From: JAWWPY01 sp964412845
GTDB lineage: Bacteria > Actinomycetota > Actinomycetes > Streptosporangiales > Streptosporangiaceae
DNA: 9,626 nt
Assembly (NCBI GenBank): GCA_964412845.1
Contig: CAYPQM010000212.1
Span: forward strand, 1-9,626
Direction of reading: 5' to 3'
Part shown: piece after piece, positions 1 to 5,995 of the stretch
Layout of the letters: each line of letters starts with the position of its first letter
How positions within the stretch are numbered: position 1 is the stretch's first letter
Position numbers and translations under genes: made by a program
The notes under the pieces: model-generated
What the model was told of the DNA's origin: nothing
What the model saw: the letters and a program-made list of their open reading frames with translations, nothing else
The model's database searches: none

Positions 1-2
1 TG

Positions 3-146
3 GCGGGCCCGGCCTTCACGTTCGCCCTCAGTGCATCGGTAGGCGGGAGCCGTGACCGCCAGCAGCGCTGGCGCCCCAAGCGCAGGCACACGGACGGCTC
101 CGGCTACGCCGACGTCTACCTGCACGGCCCCTGTACGGGCAGGTAG
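3..146 (+). CDS. possible 3' end of an unrecognised gene, cut by the window edge
   Basis: The frame starting at base 3 is open from the window edge to a TAG at 144-146, giving about 47 residues that end in GYADVYLHGPCTGR. Third codon positions are mostly G or C, as expected for real coding DNA in this genome, but two other frames on the same stretch are also open. No domain can be recognised; the piece is basic (RDRQQRWRPKRRH) and has no membrane segment. The last codons and the stop lie inside the long inverted repeat at 95-167, which would fit a gene running into its terminator. It could equally be non-coding DNA of high GC content. The call is tentative. Confidence 0.28.
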   Translation, partial: AGPAFTFALSASVGGSRDRQQRWRPKRRHTDGSGYADVYLHGPCTGR

Positions 147-167
147 ATGTCGGCGTAGCCGGAGCCG
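95..167. repeat. long inverted repeat, 29-bp arms, possible terminator
   Basis: Arms 95-123 and 139-167 are reverse complements except for one position (G in the left arm where the right arm predicts A, still a possible G-U pair in RNA). The spacer is 15 nt. Such a long stem is unusual for chance. There is no T-run on either side, which is common for actinobacterial terminators. It covers the TAG at 144-146 and lies between the possible plus-strand gene and the converging minus-strand operon, so a bidirectional terminator is the simplest reading. An inverted duplication of about 29 bp is the alternative. Confidence 0.6.
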
Positions 168-226
168 CGTCGTGCTCGGTGACGCAAGCGGCTGCGGAGC
201 ATGCCCGAAGCCGGGTGGAGGACTCG

Positions 227-704
227 CTAGATGCCGGAGCAGCCCCCTCCTGACTGCTCCGGCATCTGCTGGTACATGTACTGCGTGATTTTCCAGTGGC
301 CCCCGTGCGTTCCAGAACGAGCAGCTGCCGGAGACGCGCTGGTTGCGTCTTGCCGGTAGCGCGGATCGTGATCGTCCCCTGGCTTGTTGCCCTGACTGCC
401 GCGAGGTCGCCTTTGACGGTGATGTCGTCGAATCGGAACGTAAAAGTCCAGGCGCATGTTGTCGAAAGTGGCGTCGTATGTGGTCGTCAGCTGCTGACTC
501 CCTACGACGGTTTGGAGCTCGGGCTGCATGACGGCTGCGTTGCCGGTGTACTGGCTGACGTCGCCGGCCGCATCGGCCGCCGCCAGCCGGTCGCCATAGG
601 CCTCGATCACCGCGCGCGGCAGCTGCGTCGTCACTGATAGCACTGGCGGCGCAGCTCGCCACCCGGCTTTCCAGATCGGCGCCCTCCAGGTCGGAGCCGA
701 TCAT
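227..704 (-). pseudogene. SgcJ/EcaC-like NTF2-fold (SnoaL/DUF4440-type) protein, frameshifted
   Basis: Two reading frames together spell an NTF2-fold protein of the SgcJ/EcaC type. The first has AVIEAYGDRLAAADAAGDV and VVGSQQLTTTYDATFDNMRL. The second has DDITVKGDLAAVRATSQG and TITIRATGKTQPARLRQLLV. The first frame then resumes with GGHWKITQYMYQQMP. The switches lie at an A-run on the plus strand (442-445, one base too many) and a C-run (300-304, one base too few), so they compensate. The likely original start is the ATG at 704-702, overlapping the cupin stop as ATGA; from there two further 1-base losses near 657-660 and 643 are needed (DLESRVA, ELRRQ, VLSVTTQ), which is less certain. Without repair the longest piece starts at a GTG at 643 without a good ribosome site. 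Members are small NTF2-fold proteins often found with biosynthetic or stress genes. Coupling to the cupin suggests a shared pathway. Either a recent pseudogene or sequence errors. Confidence 0.72.
229..267 (-). terminator. 14-bp hairpin at the 3' end of the NTF2-like gene
   Basis: Arms 229-242 and 254-267 are perfect reverse complements with an 11-nt loop. The hairpin covers the last codons and stop (227-229) of the minus-strand NTF2-like gene. No T-run follows. Its position at the end of the LAL-cupin-NTF2 gene row suggests a terminator or 3'-end stabilising structure. Confidence 0.5.
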
Positions 705-1219
705 GCCATCACCTCGGCGAGCACCTGCTGGGTGGTGAGCTCGTGCCCGTGGGAGCTGCGCGCGTGCTCGCGGATGGCGGCGACAAGCTGGCCGAACTGG
801 TCGTCGCTAGCGACCCGGAACTCAACCCCGCAGGTGCAGCGGCCGACGTGCCCGGCTAGTGCACGTCCGGTGAAAGCGAGGTCAAGCGCGACGCACGGCT
901 CGTCGCCCTCCACCCAGGCGTCGTGACCGGCCGACACCACGTGCGCGTCACCCGGGCCGAAGTCGTATTCGCGGCCGTCGTCCATGCGGGCGTGGAGCCG
1001 GCCGGAGATGATGTAGCCGGTGTGGGCCGCCTGGCAGGCTTCCGTGCCGACGACCGGCTTGACGTCGGTCGACCACTTCCAACCAGGCTGATACACAGTG
1101 CGGGCGATTGTGACGCCGGGCAGGTTGACCACGTTGAGCGAGGCGTGTTCGAACACGTGCCGCTCATCGGGCGTCTCGATGTTCTTGACTGCCACGATTA
1201 GTTTCGTAGCTTCGAACAT
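701..1219 (-). CDS. cupin domain protein with C-terminal DUF1059-like metal-binding tail
   Basis: The product has 172 residues from the ATG at 1219-1217, chosen because AAGGGAAGG lies just upstream. Residues 1-120 form a single cupin: RTVYQPGWKWSTDVKPVVGT, then AAHTGYIISGRLHARMDDG (64-82) and FGPGDAHVVSAGHDAWVEGD (87-106), matching cupin motifs 1 and 2; only one His of the usual H-x-H pair is present in motif 1. Residues 128-172 (CTCG, then AIREHARSSHGHELTTQQVL) resemble DUF1059, a small domain with conserved Cys and His (here C128, C130, H152, H157). Cupins of this sequence type are usually shorter and end soon after the barrel, so the tail looks like a fusion. The protein is cytoplasmic, with no signal peptide. 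It lies 95 nt downstream of the LAL regulator on the same strand and its stop overlaps the next start, so an operon is likely. The substrate is unknown. Confidence 0.88.
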   Translation of the reverse strand: MFEATKLIVAVKNIETPDERHVFEHASLNVVNLPGVTIARTVYQPGWKWSTDVKPVVGTEACQAAHTGYIISGRLHARMDDGREYDFGPGDAHVVSAGHDAWVEGDEPCVALDLAFTGRALAGHVGRCTCGVEFRVASDDQFGQLVAAIREHARSSHGHELTTQQVLAEVMA

Positions 1220-1242
1220 CCGGTGTTGCCTTCCCTTGGCAT

Positions 1243-1267
1243 GGCTTGCCCGGCCAGCATGCAAGCC
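1243..1267 (-). other. small stem-loop in the cupin leader
   Basis: GGCTTGC (1243-1249) and GCAAGCC (1261-1267) form a 7-bp stem with an 11-nt loop, just upstream of the cupin ribosome site in the 95-nt gap after the LAL regulator. It could be a weak attenuator or a partial terminator. No T-run is present. Confidence 0.25.
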
Positions 1268-1314
1268 GGCCGCCTGCCGTCACATCGGGAACAACACGTA
1301 GATGCCAGCCGGGA

Positions 1315-4119
1315 CTACGTAGTGGCCGAGGGAGGAAACGCCCGCTGAGAGTCGCCGGCTGCGGCCTGTGATGCGGCCGCCAGCAGGCCGGTTCGGGAGC
1401 GGGCGCCGGTCTTGCGCAGCAGGCTCTCGACGTGCTTCTCCACGGTCCGTGGCGACAGATGCAGCCGCGCTGCGATCTGCTTGTTGGCCAGCCCGTCGGC
1501 GACGAGGCGCAGCACGTCCGCCTCCCTGGCGGTGATTCCCGCCGCCACCCAGGGATTGGGCTGCGACTCCTTGAGCAGTTCGCGGCAGCGCTCGGCCAGG
1601 CGGGGCAGGTCCCGGCGATCAAATCCTGCCTCGGCCTCGGCCAGCCAGCGAAGCGGGTCGCCCCATCCGTCGGCGAGAGCAGCGGGGGCGGCGCAGAACC
1701 TCGCCAGCTCACCCCAGGTCTCGCAGTTCGTGAAGCCAACGTCGCAGCCCGCTGCCAGTTCGTTGGCCCGCTGCCGCTGCCCGGCTCGCCCGGCCAGAAC
1801 CGCCTCGGCATAGCTGATAAGGCTCCGGTTGTGGCGGATGGCGCCGACGCCCAGCCGGCGGGCCTCCTCGATCGCCCGTGCCGCCCGGTGATCACCAAGC
1901 GAGGCCAGGAGCAGCGGCCATAGCGCCCGAAGCCCCGCGGGTTCGGCATGCGGGAGGCGGGCCAGGATCGCCATCCCCCGGGCGTAGGGTTCCACGGCCG
2001 CCGCGGCCTCGCCACCGAGCAGAACCACTGCTCCCCGGCTGGCCCAGCAGATGCCCTCGACCATCTGGTCGTCTGGAGCGGCCGCGATGGCGCGGGCGGC
2101 GTAGCGCTCTGTCTGCCCGGCGTCAGCGCGCATGCTGGCGCTGCCTGTAAGTACCGCCAGCGCCTTGGCCCGGACCTGGTCCAGGCCGAGCCGCTCGGCG
2201 AGGCCGACGGCGGCCTGCGCGTGGGCATCACACGTGTCCAGTTCCCAGCGGCAGGTGAAGCCCGCGGCGAGCTGGAGATCCAGAATCGCCACGGTACTCA
2301 GCGCACCCATCTGCTCGGCAGCGCGCCGCGCCTCGGACAACCGCTCCACTCCGGCATGATCCAGTAGGTCGATGGTGCCCAGCTCGTGCAGGGCGCGCAG
2401 CCGCCACAACGGCAGGCCGACTGCCTCCGCGGTGACCAGCGCGCTCTCGAACGCCGCGCGGGCGGCGCTGAGATCACGCAGCCGGTGGCTCCGGCCGATG
2501 AGCTCCAGCGCATGACAGCGGACATCCGGAGCACTGCCCTCGGCGGCGAGGACGTCCTCGGCGAAAAGCCGGGCCTCATCGAGGTCATCGGCGGCGAAGG
2601 CCACCTCGGCGTCGATGACGCCCATGCGGGCGCGCACGCCAGCCGGTGGGGCGGTTCCGGCCAGGCGCCGGGCGGCGCCGAGGTGGTGACGGGCCATCTT
2701 CCACCGCGAGGCGCCCACCGCCGCCTGGCTGAGGCGAAGGTGAACCTCCGTCCGGAGTTCCGCCGCCTCGGTCCCGAGCCGGGTGATGAGATGGCCGCCG
2801 GCCGCCGCTGCCTCCTCAACCCGCCCGGCCAGGGCCAGCGCTTCGACCAGCAGAAGTTCTGCCTGTTCCCGTTCGGGAGTGCCTTCGAGGAGGTCAGCGG
2901 CACGCCGTAGGGTACCGATCGCAGTGGCCAGCGCCCCCCAGGTCAGCGCTTGGCCGCCGGACTCGCTCAGCAGCGTTCCGGCCCGGCGGCGGTCCCCGGC
3001 GCGGCTCGCCAGCTCAACGGCCAGCTCGCGCAGGCCGCCTTCCAGGCGCGGGTGTGCGGCGTCCAGAGCGGCCAGCGCCGCCGAGGCCAGGTCCCGCTGG
3101 CGGGGTGGCAGCATGGTATCGAGCACCGCTTCGCGGGTCAGCGCGTGCCGAAAGCGGAAGGCCGTGCCGTCGGCGCTCACCAGCAGTTGCTCGACAGCGA
3201 GCCCGAGCGTCTCCGCCACCAGGGCAGCAGTCTGGCCGCTCCCGGCCGGGAGCAGTTCCCAGTCGAAGTGGCGGCCGAGGATGGCAGCGGCCTCGATCAC
3301 CGATCGCTGCGGTTCGCTGAACCCGGCCAGGCGCTCGCGGACCGTCTCGGTGAACGACTCCGGCAGCCCGGGCGACGCCAGCAGATCTTCCACCAGCAGC
3401 GGTACTCCTTCGGCGGAGGCCTGCACCCGGCGCAGGAGTTCCGCCTCTGCTCCCGGGAGGCAGGCATGGACCATGCGCGCCATGTCCTCATCGCTGAGCC
3501 GGTCAAGACCGAGGTGAAGTACGCCGGGCCGGCCCCGCTGTCGGCGGGCCACTTCCAGTGCGGCCGACGGCCGGTTGGCGCGCAGGGTAAGTACGCACAG
3601 CAACGACTCGCCATCAAGGTGCTCGCCAAGGTACTCCATCAGGGCCACGGTGTCCGGGTCCGCCCAGTGCAGGTCCTCTAGCACTATGACCAGGCCCTCC
3701 GGCGCGAGGCGCCGAAGAAGCTGGATCAGCGCCTCACCGCGGATCCCAGGTGAGATCTCTCCACTCGCCGGAGCGCGGCCAGCCATCCCCGGCAGCAGCG
3801 CGCTCAACGCGGGCAGCCAGGGCTCCATCGTCGCGTCATCGGGAACGGCCCGGTCCCGGAGGAGCTGCACAAGCGCGTCCGTTAGCGGCCGGTAGGCAGC
3901 GGTTGCTGACTGCGGCACCGCCCGGCTGGTAACGACCCGGATGCCACGGCTGGCCGCCCGGCTGGCCGTCTCCAGGGCCAGCCGCGACTTGCCGATCCCC
4001 GGCTCCCCGGTGATCACTACACACCCGCCGTGCCCGGCCATAGCGGCTGTCAGCGCCGCGTCGACCGCCTCCAGCGCAGCGTCCCTGCCGATCACGACCG
4101 GGCACAATACCTGCGCCAT
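1315..4119 (-). CDS. LAL-family (large ATP-binding) LuxR-type transcriptional regulator
   Basis: The protein has 934 residues, a usual size for the LAL/MalT-like family. The N-terminal AAA/STAND ATPase has Walker A GEPGIGKS at residues 38-45 and Walker B LVIVLEDLHWAD at 143-154. The middle (about 400-850) is Ala/Leu/Arg-rich and helical, consistent with TPR-like sensor repeats. The C-terminus carries a LuxR/GerE helix-turn-helix at about 862-917, including ITAREADVLRLVADGLANKQ and LSPRTVEKHVESLLRKTG. The frame is open further upstream to 4476, but that part is not protein-like (Cys/Trp/Pro-rich). The ATG at 4119, beginning MAQVLCPVVIGRDAALEAVD, matches the family start, although its ribosome site (AGG) is weak. 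LAL proteins bind ATP and an effector, oligomerise and activate nearby promoters; many sit in metabolite clusters. The cupin and the broken NTF2-like gene follow on the same strand and are natural targets or co-transcribed partners. The effector cannot be predicted. Confidence 0.95.
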   Translation of the reverse strand: MAQVLCPVVIGRDAALEAVDAALTAAMAGHGGCVVITGEPGIGKSRLALETASRAASRGIRVVTSRAVPQSATAAYRPLTDALVQLLRDRAVPDDATMEPWLPALSALLPGMAGRAPASGEISPGIRGEALIQLLRRLAPEGLVIVLEDLHWADPDTVALMEYLGEHLDGESLLCVLTLRANRPSAALEVARRQRGRPGVLHLGLDRLSDEDMARMVHACLPGAEAELLRRVQASAEGVPLLVEDLLASPGLPESFTETVRERLAGFSEPQRSVIEAAAILGRHFDWELLPAGSGQTAALVAETLGLAVEQLLVSADGTAFRFRHALTREAVLDTMLPPRQRDLASAALAALDAAHPRLEGGLRELAVELASRAGDRRRAGTLLSESGGQALTWGALATAIGTLRRAADLLEGTPEREQAELLLVEALALAGRVEEAAAAGGHLITRLGTEAAELRTEVHLRLSQAAVGASRWKMARHHLGAARRLAGTAPPAGVRARMGVIDAEVAFAADDLDEARLFAEDVLAAEGSAPDVRCHALELIGRSHRLRDLSAARAAFESALVTAEAVGLPLWRLRALHELGTIDLLDHAGVERLSEARRAAEQMGALSTVAILDLQLAAGFTCRWELDTCDAHAQAAVGLAERLGLDQVRAKALAVLTGSASMRADAGQTERYAARAIAAAPDDQMVEGICWASRGAVVLLGGEAAAAVEPYARGMAILARLPHAEPAGLRALWPLLLASLGDHRAARAIEEARRLGVGAIRHNRSLISYAEAVLAGRAGQRQRANELAAGCDVGFTNCETWGELARFCAAPAALADGWGDPLRWLAEAEAGFDRRDLPRLAERCRELLKESQPNPWVAAGITAREADVLRLVADGLANKQIAARLHLSPRTVEKHVESLLRKTGARSRTGLLAAASQAAAGDSQRAFPPSATT

Positions 4120-4203
4120 CAGCCTAGTCTGACAGCAATTCCTCGATATCGGAGAAGGGTTATCTGTTTCCGGAACGGGCAGCGCCAGAGCCCCCGGTTG
4201 ATC

Positions 4204-4238
4204 AGGAGTGCTCCTCGCCGGGGCGGTCTCAGACCGCC
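4204..4238. promoter_or_regulatory. two neighbouring palindromes upstream of the LAL regulator
   Basis: AGGAG-TG-CTCCT (4204-4215) and GGCGGTCT-C-AGACCGCC (4222-4238, 8-bp perfect arms around one base) lie 85-120 nt upstream of the LAL start. The central spacing is too short for a good RNA hairpin, so a protein-binding site (possibly autoregulatory) is likelier than a terminator. I see no clear -35/-10 pair. The second palindrome overlaps the stop codon of the remnant at 4229-4372. Confidence 0.35.
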
Positions 4239-4372
4239 ACCAGCAGCATCCGGCTTGCCAGTTCTGTCGAGGCGGCCAGGCTGTCCAGGAAGAGCCCGCG
4301 CGCGAGGGGGTCACCGCGCACTGCCCACAGCAGCCGGGCGTGGTTCGCGGCCCGATTAGGTGCGTAGCCAGC
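4229..4372 (-). pseudogene. coding-like remnant, C-terminal tail of an unrecognised protein
   Basis: One minus-strand frame reads smoothly as protein, with NHARLLWAVRGDPL followed by ARGLFLDSLAASTELASRML and a TGA at 4229-4231. Codon third positions are mostly G/C and the composition is normal, unlike the Cys/Trp-rich reading of the frame that extends the LAL gene here. There is no plausible start codon upstream; the sequence before it makes sense only in other frames (for example FSLLQDDKFPQSS around 4390-4420, ending in a TAA). This looks like the 3' tail of a decayed gene lying directly upstream of the LAL regulator. I do not recognise the family, and a chance open frame is possible. Confidence 0.3.
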
Positions 4373-4624
4373 GGCCCGGTGAGCTTTGTGGGAACTTGTC
4401 GTCCTGAAGCAGGGAGAAGGCGGGGGGTCAAATTCGCCTGGCGATTGAGGAACACCTGTTCAGCGGTGCGTTCCAAGTCTCAGCTGCACCCGCGGCAAGA
4501 TCATATGACCGTTATCTGACCGCATCCGTGCGGCAACACCTTCCCCGGTGAGGTCCTCCTCCAGGTCGCCGCCGACGCGCTGGAGTGGTGCGGGGCCAGC
4601 CGCGCCGGCCCGCTGGCCCTGGAA

Positions 4625-4900
4625 ATGCTGCCGGAGCGGTTCCTGCCGGAGTGCGCCTTCCGCGGCCGGGAAAACAAGAAGCTTCAGTTCGCTGTCCCGG
4701 CGGCGGCGGCGGCGGCGCTGCGCGGCGGAGCAGAGCCTGACCTGCTTGACGAGGTCGCCTGGTGGCAAACCGATGACTTCTGGCAGTACGCCCTGTACGC
4801 GGCGGTCGCTTATATCCGCGCCGCCGCCAGCCGAGCCGGCGTGCCGGTGCGCCAGGTATGCCAGGAACTGGCCCAGCGCGCCGGACCGCAGCCCGGATAA
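4625..4900 (+). CDS. conserved hypothetical actinobacterial protein, probably 5'-damaged
   Basis: From the ATG at 4625 the product has 91 residues, with ECAFRGRENKKLQFAVPAAA and DEVAWWQTDDFWQYALYAAV, then AYIRAAASRAGVPVRQVCQE. It looks soluble and mostly helical, and reads like actinobacterial proteins of unknown function that I cannot name. The protein-like reading continues upstream in the same frame to base 4520 (GNTFPGEVLLQVAADALEW), adding 35 residues, but there is no start codon there: the frame is closed by a TGA at 4517-4519, four codons after an ATG at 4505. The ATG at 4625 has only a weak ribosome site. The simplest view is that the gene once began at or before 4505 and acquired an in-frame stop. 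The pRiA4b ORF-3-like gene follows 97 nt downstream, same strand, and is also damaged. Confidence 0.6.
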   Translation: MLPERFLPECAFRGRENKKLQFAVPAAAAAALRGGAEPDLLDEVAWWQTDDFWQYALYAAVAYIRAAASRAGVPVRQVCQELAQRAGPQPG

Positions 4901-4986
4901 ACCCTCACTCGATGTCCGCGGGTCGAGTCGGGCTCGCAAGCGCCTAAGCTAACCGGCGTGCCGGGCCGGCAGCAGCTGACCGCACT

Positions 4987-4993
4987 GGAGGTG
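4987..4993 (+). promoter_or_regulatory. ribosome binding site GGAGGTG deciding a TTG start
   Basis: GGAGGTG lies 6 nt (counted from GGAGG) before the TTG at 4998. It fixes the start of the pRiA4b ORF-3-like gene, which begins GRTWLSIRVDLVEG as family members do. No ATG or GTG is available in that frame nearby. Confidence 0.6.
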
Positions 4994-4997
4994 CACC

Positions 4998-5318
4998 TTG
5001 GGACGGACCTGGTTGTCGATCCGGGTGGACCTGGTCGAGGGCCACGGTGAGCGGTACTGGCCGCGGCCCGGGCGGATTTTCGCGGCGGCGCGCAGCCACA
5101 CTTTCAGGCAGCTCGCCGACGCTATCGACGACGCATTCGCCCGGTGGGACCGGTCCCACCTGCAGGAGTTCACCCTTGCCGGCCAGATCAGGCTGTGCCG
5201 GCCGGACCGGGACCAGGAGATCGAGGGCGAAATCACCGAGGACTACCAGCGCGTCAAGCTGTCGCGGCTGCGGCCGGGCGAACAGTTCGTGTAGGTGTTC
5301 GACCTGGGCGACGACTGG
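4998..5318 (+). pseudogene. plasmid pRiA4b ORF-3-like protein, truncated by an in-frame TAG
   Basis: The first 98 residues (TTG start, strong GGAGGTG ribosome site) match the pRiA4b ORF-3 family (PF07929): RTWLSIRVDLVEGHGERYWP, FAAARSHTFRQLADAIDDAF and RWDRSHLQEFTL. A TAG at 5292-5294 follows EQFV, and directly after it, in the same frame, is VFDLGDDW. That is the family hallmark (usually Y-x-FDxGDxW), so the stop most likely replaced a tyrosine codon (TAC or TAT to TAG, one base). Beyond 5318 the usual C-terminal half cannot be found in any frame; the same frame ends at a TAG at 5355. The family's function is unsettled; members travel with mobile elements and are common in actinomycete chromosomes. 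The product as read would lack the conserved core, so it is probably inactive. Confidence 0.75.
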
Positions 5319-5650
5319 GCCAGCCAACGCCCGGGGCCCAGGGTCACGGCACTGTAGCCGGGCACCTGCCCACCCCGGCCAGTACCAGCCTGCACCTCCA
5401 GGCCGTGCCGCCACCGCGGGTGCCCGTGCAGACCACCCAGATCGGTATCACTTGAGAACGATACGGTCAGGTCCATACCGACCTCCATAACGGCGGCGAT
5501 GCGCCAGCCTGATCACGGAAGTGACCGGCGTGCGGACCACGCGGTCCTTGAGCCAGGTGCAGTCGGGCCGCTGGTGTGTTGTCCGTCACGGTGAGCGAGC
5601 CCGTTGGGTGGCGGCCGGCACCCGATGCAGGGTGCCAGCGGCGCGATCGG
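5319..5650. other. gap of about 330 nt without a convincing gene
   Basis: Plus-strand frames after the truncated pRiA4b-like gene break up quickly. On the minus strand a 45-codon frame (5448-5585, with TWLKDRVVRTPVTSVIRLAH) looks mildly protein-like but has no start and no recognisable family. The only clear structure is the hairpin at 5617-5636. The stretch is probably eroded coding DNA. Confidence 0.4.
5617..5636 (-). terminator. hairpin downstream of the monooxygenase-like gene
   Basis: GGCACCC (5617-5623) and GGGTGCC (5630-5636) form a perfect 7-bp GC-rich stem with a 6-nt loop, 14 nt past the minus-strand stop codon at 5651. No T-run follows, as is usual in actinobacteria. It would end transcription from the propeller gene. 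Confidence 0.45.
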
Positions 5651-5995
5651 CTACGAGGATCCTTCGAACAACGATCGTTCGGTGGCGGCAAGGCCCTCGA
5701 GCTGGGCGTCGAGGAACTCATAGGCTGAGCCAAATGTGTTGAGGAACGACCGCCAGTCCTGCTCGTCCTGCCAGCGGTCGATCGTCAAGAACCGGTCGGC
5801 CCGGGCAGCGTCGCGGTACAACTCAGTGCCCAAGAACCCCGCCGCCCGGCCAAACAGTTCACCCCAGGCGCCGTCGAGATGTCCTGCGTGACCCGCTTGA
5901 GGGCATCGGCGAACTCGACCCGCTCCGCCGCGCCCCTGACCGGGAGACGGGTCCAGGCCCGGTCAAGGACGACAGCGGCAGCACCAGGGCCTCAT
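5651..5995 (-). pseudogene. antibiotic biosynthesis monooxygenase (ABM)-like protein, frameshifted
   Basis: The C-terminal part reads cleanly from about 5886 to the stop at 5651: HLDGAWGELFGRAAGFLG, then TELYRDAARADRFLTIDRWQ, then DEQDWRSFLNTFGSAYEFLD and QLEGLAATE. This is the pattern of ABM-domain dimeric alpha/beta proteins of about 100 residues (GxLGxELxRD...RFxTxDRWxDE). The N-terminal strand appears in another frame, VLDRAWTRLPV and AAERVEFADALKRVTQD, so a 1-base shift lies near 5875-5885. A second shift is needed near 5970 to reach the ATG at 5995-5993, which overlaps the propeller stop as ATGA. In the intact frame only a TTG at 5833 could start, giving a 60-residue fragment without the first strand. 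ABM-like proteins include cofactor-free oxygenases and haem-degrading enzymes. Recent pseudogene or sequence error. Confidence 0.68.

Noticed and set aside
300..445. Programmed ribosomal frameshifting in the NTF2-like gene
   Set aside because: Two compensating shifts without slippery heptamers or a downstream pseudoknot are not how programmed frameshifting works in such genes; mutation or sequencing error is simpler.
4120..4476. A 119-residue N-terminal extension of the LAL regulator
   Set aside because: The extension is rich in Cys, Trp and Pro, does not match the family start, and overlaps another frame with better protein character; MAQVLCPVVIGRD at 4119 is the normal beginning.
4517..4519. 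Selenocysteine at the in-frame TGA
   Set aside because: It is four codons after a weak start, with no Cys-like context and no evident hairpin at the right place.
4460..4952. Long opposite-strand and overlapping frames across the hypothetical gene
   Set aside because: They are shadows: very Arg/Pro/Ala-rich, and the plus-strand frame at 4520-4900 has the protein-like composition.
5448..5585. A 45-codon minus-strand frame with TWLKDRVVRTPVTSVIRLAH
   Set aside because: No start codon, no family recognised; kept only as a remark in the gap description.
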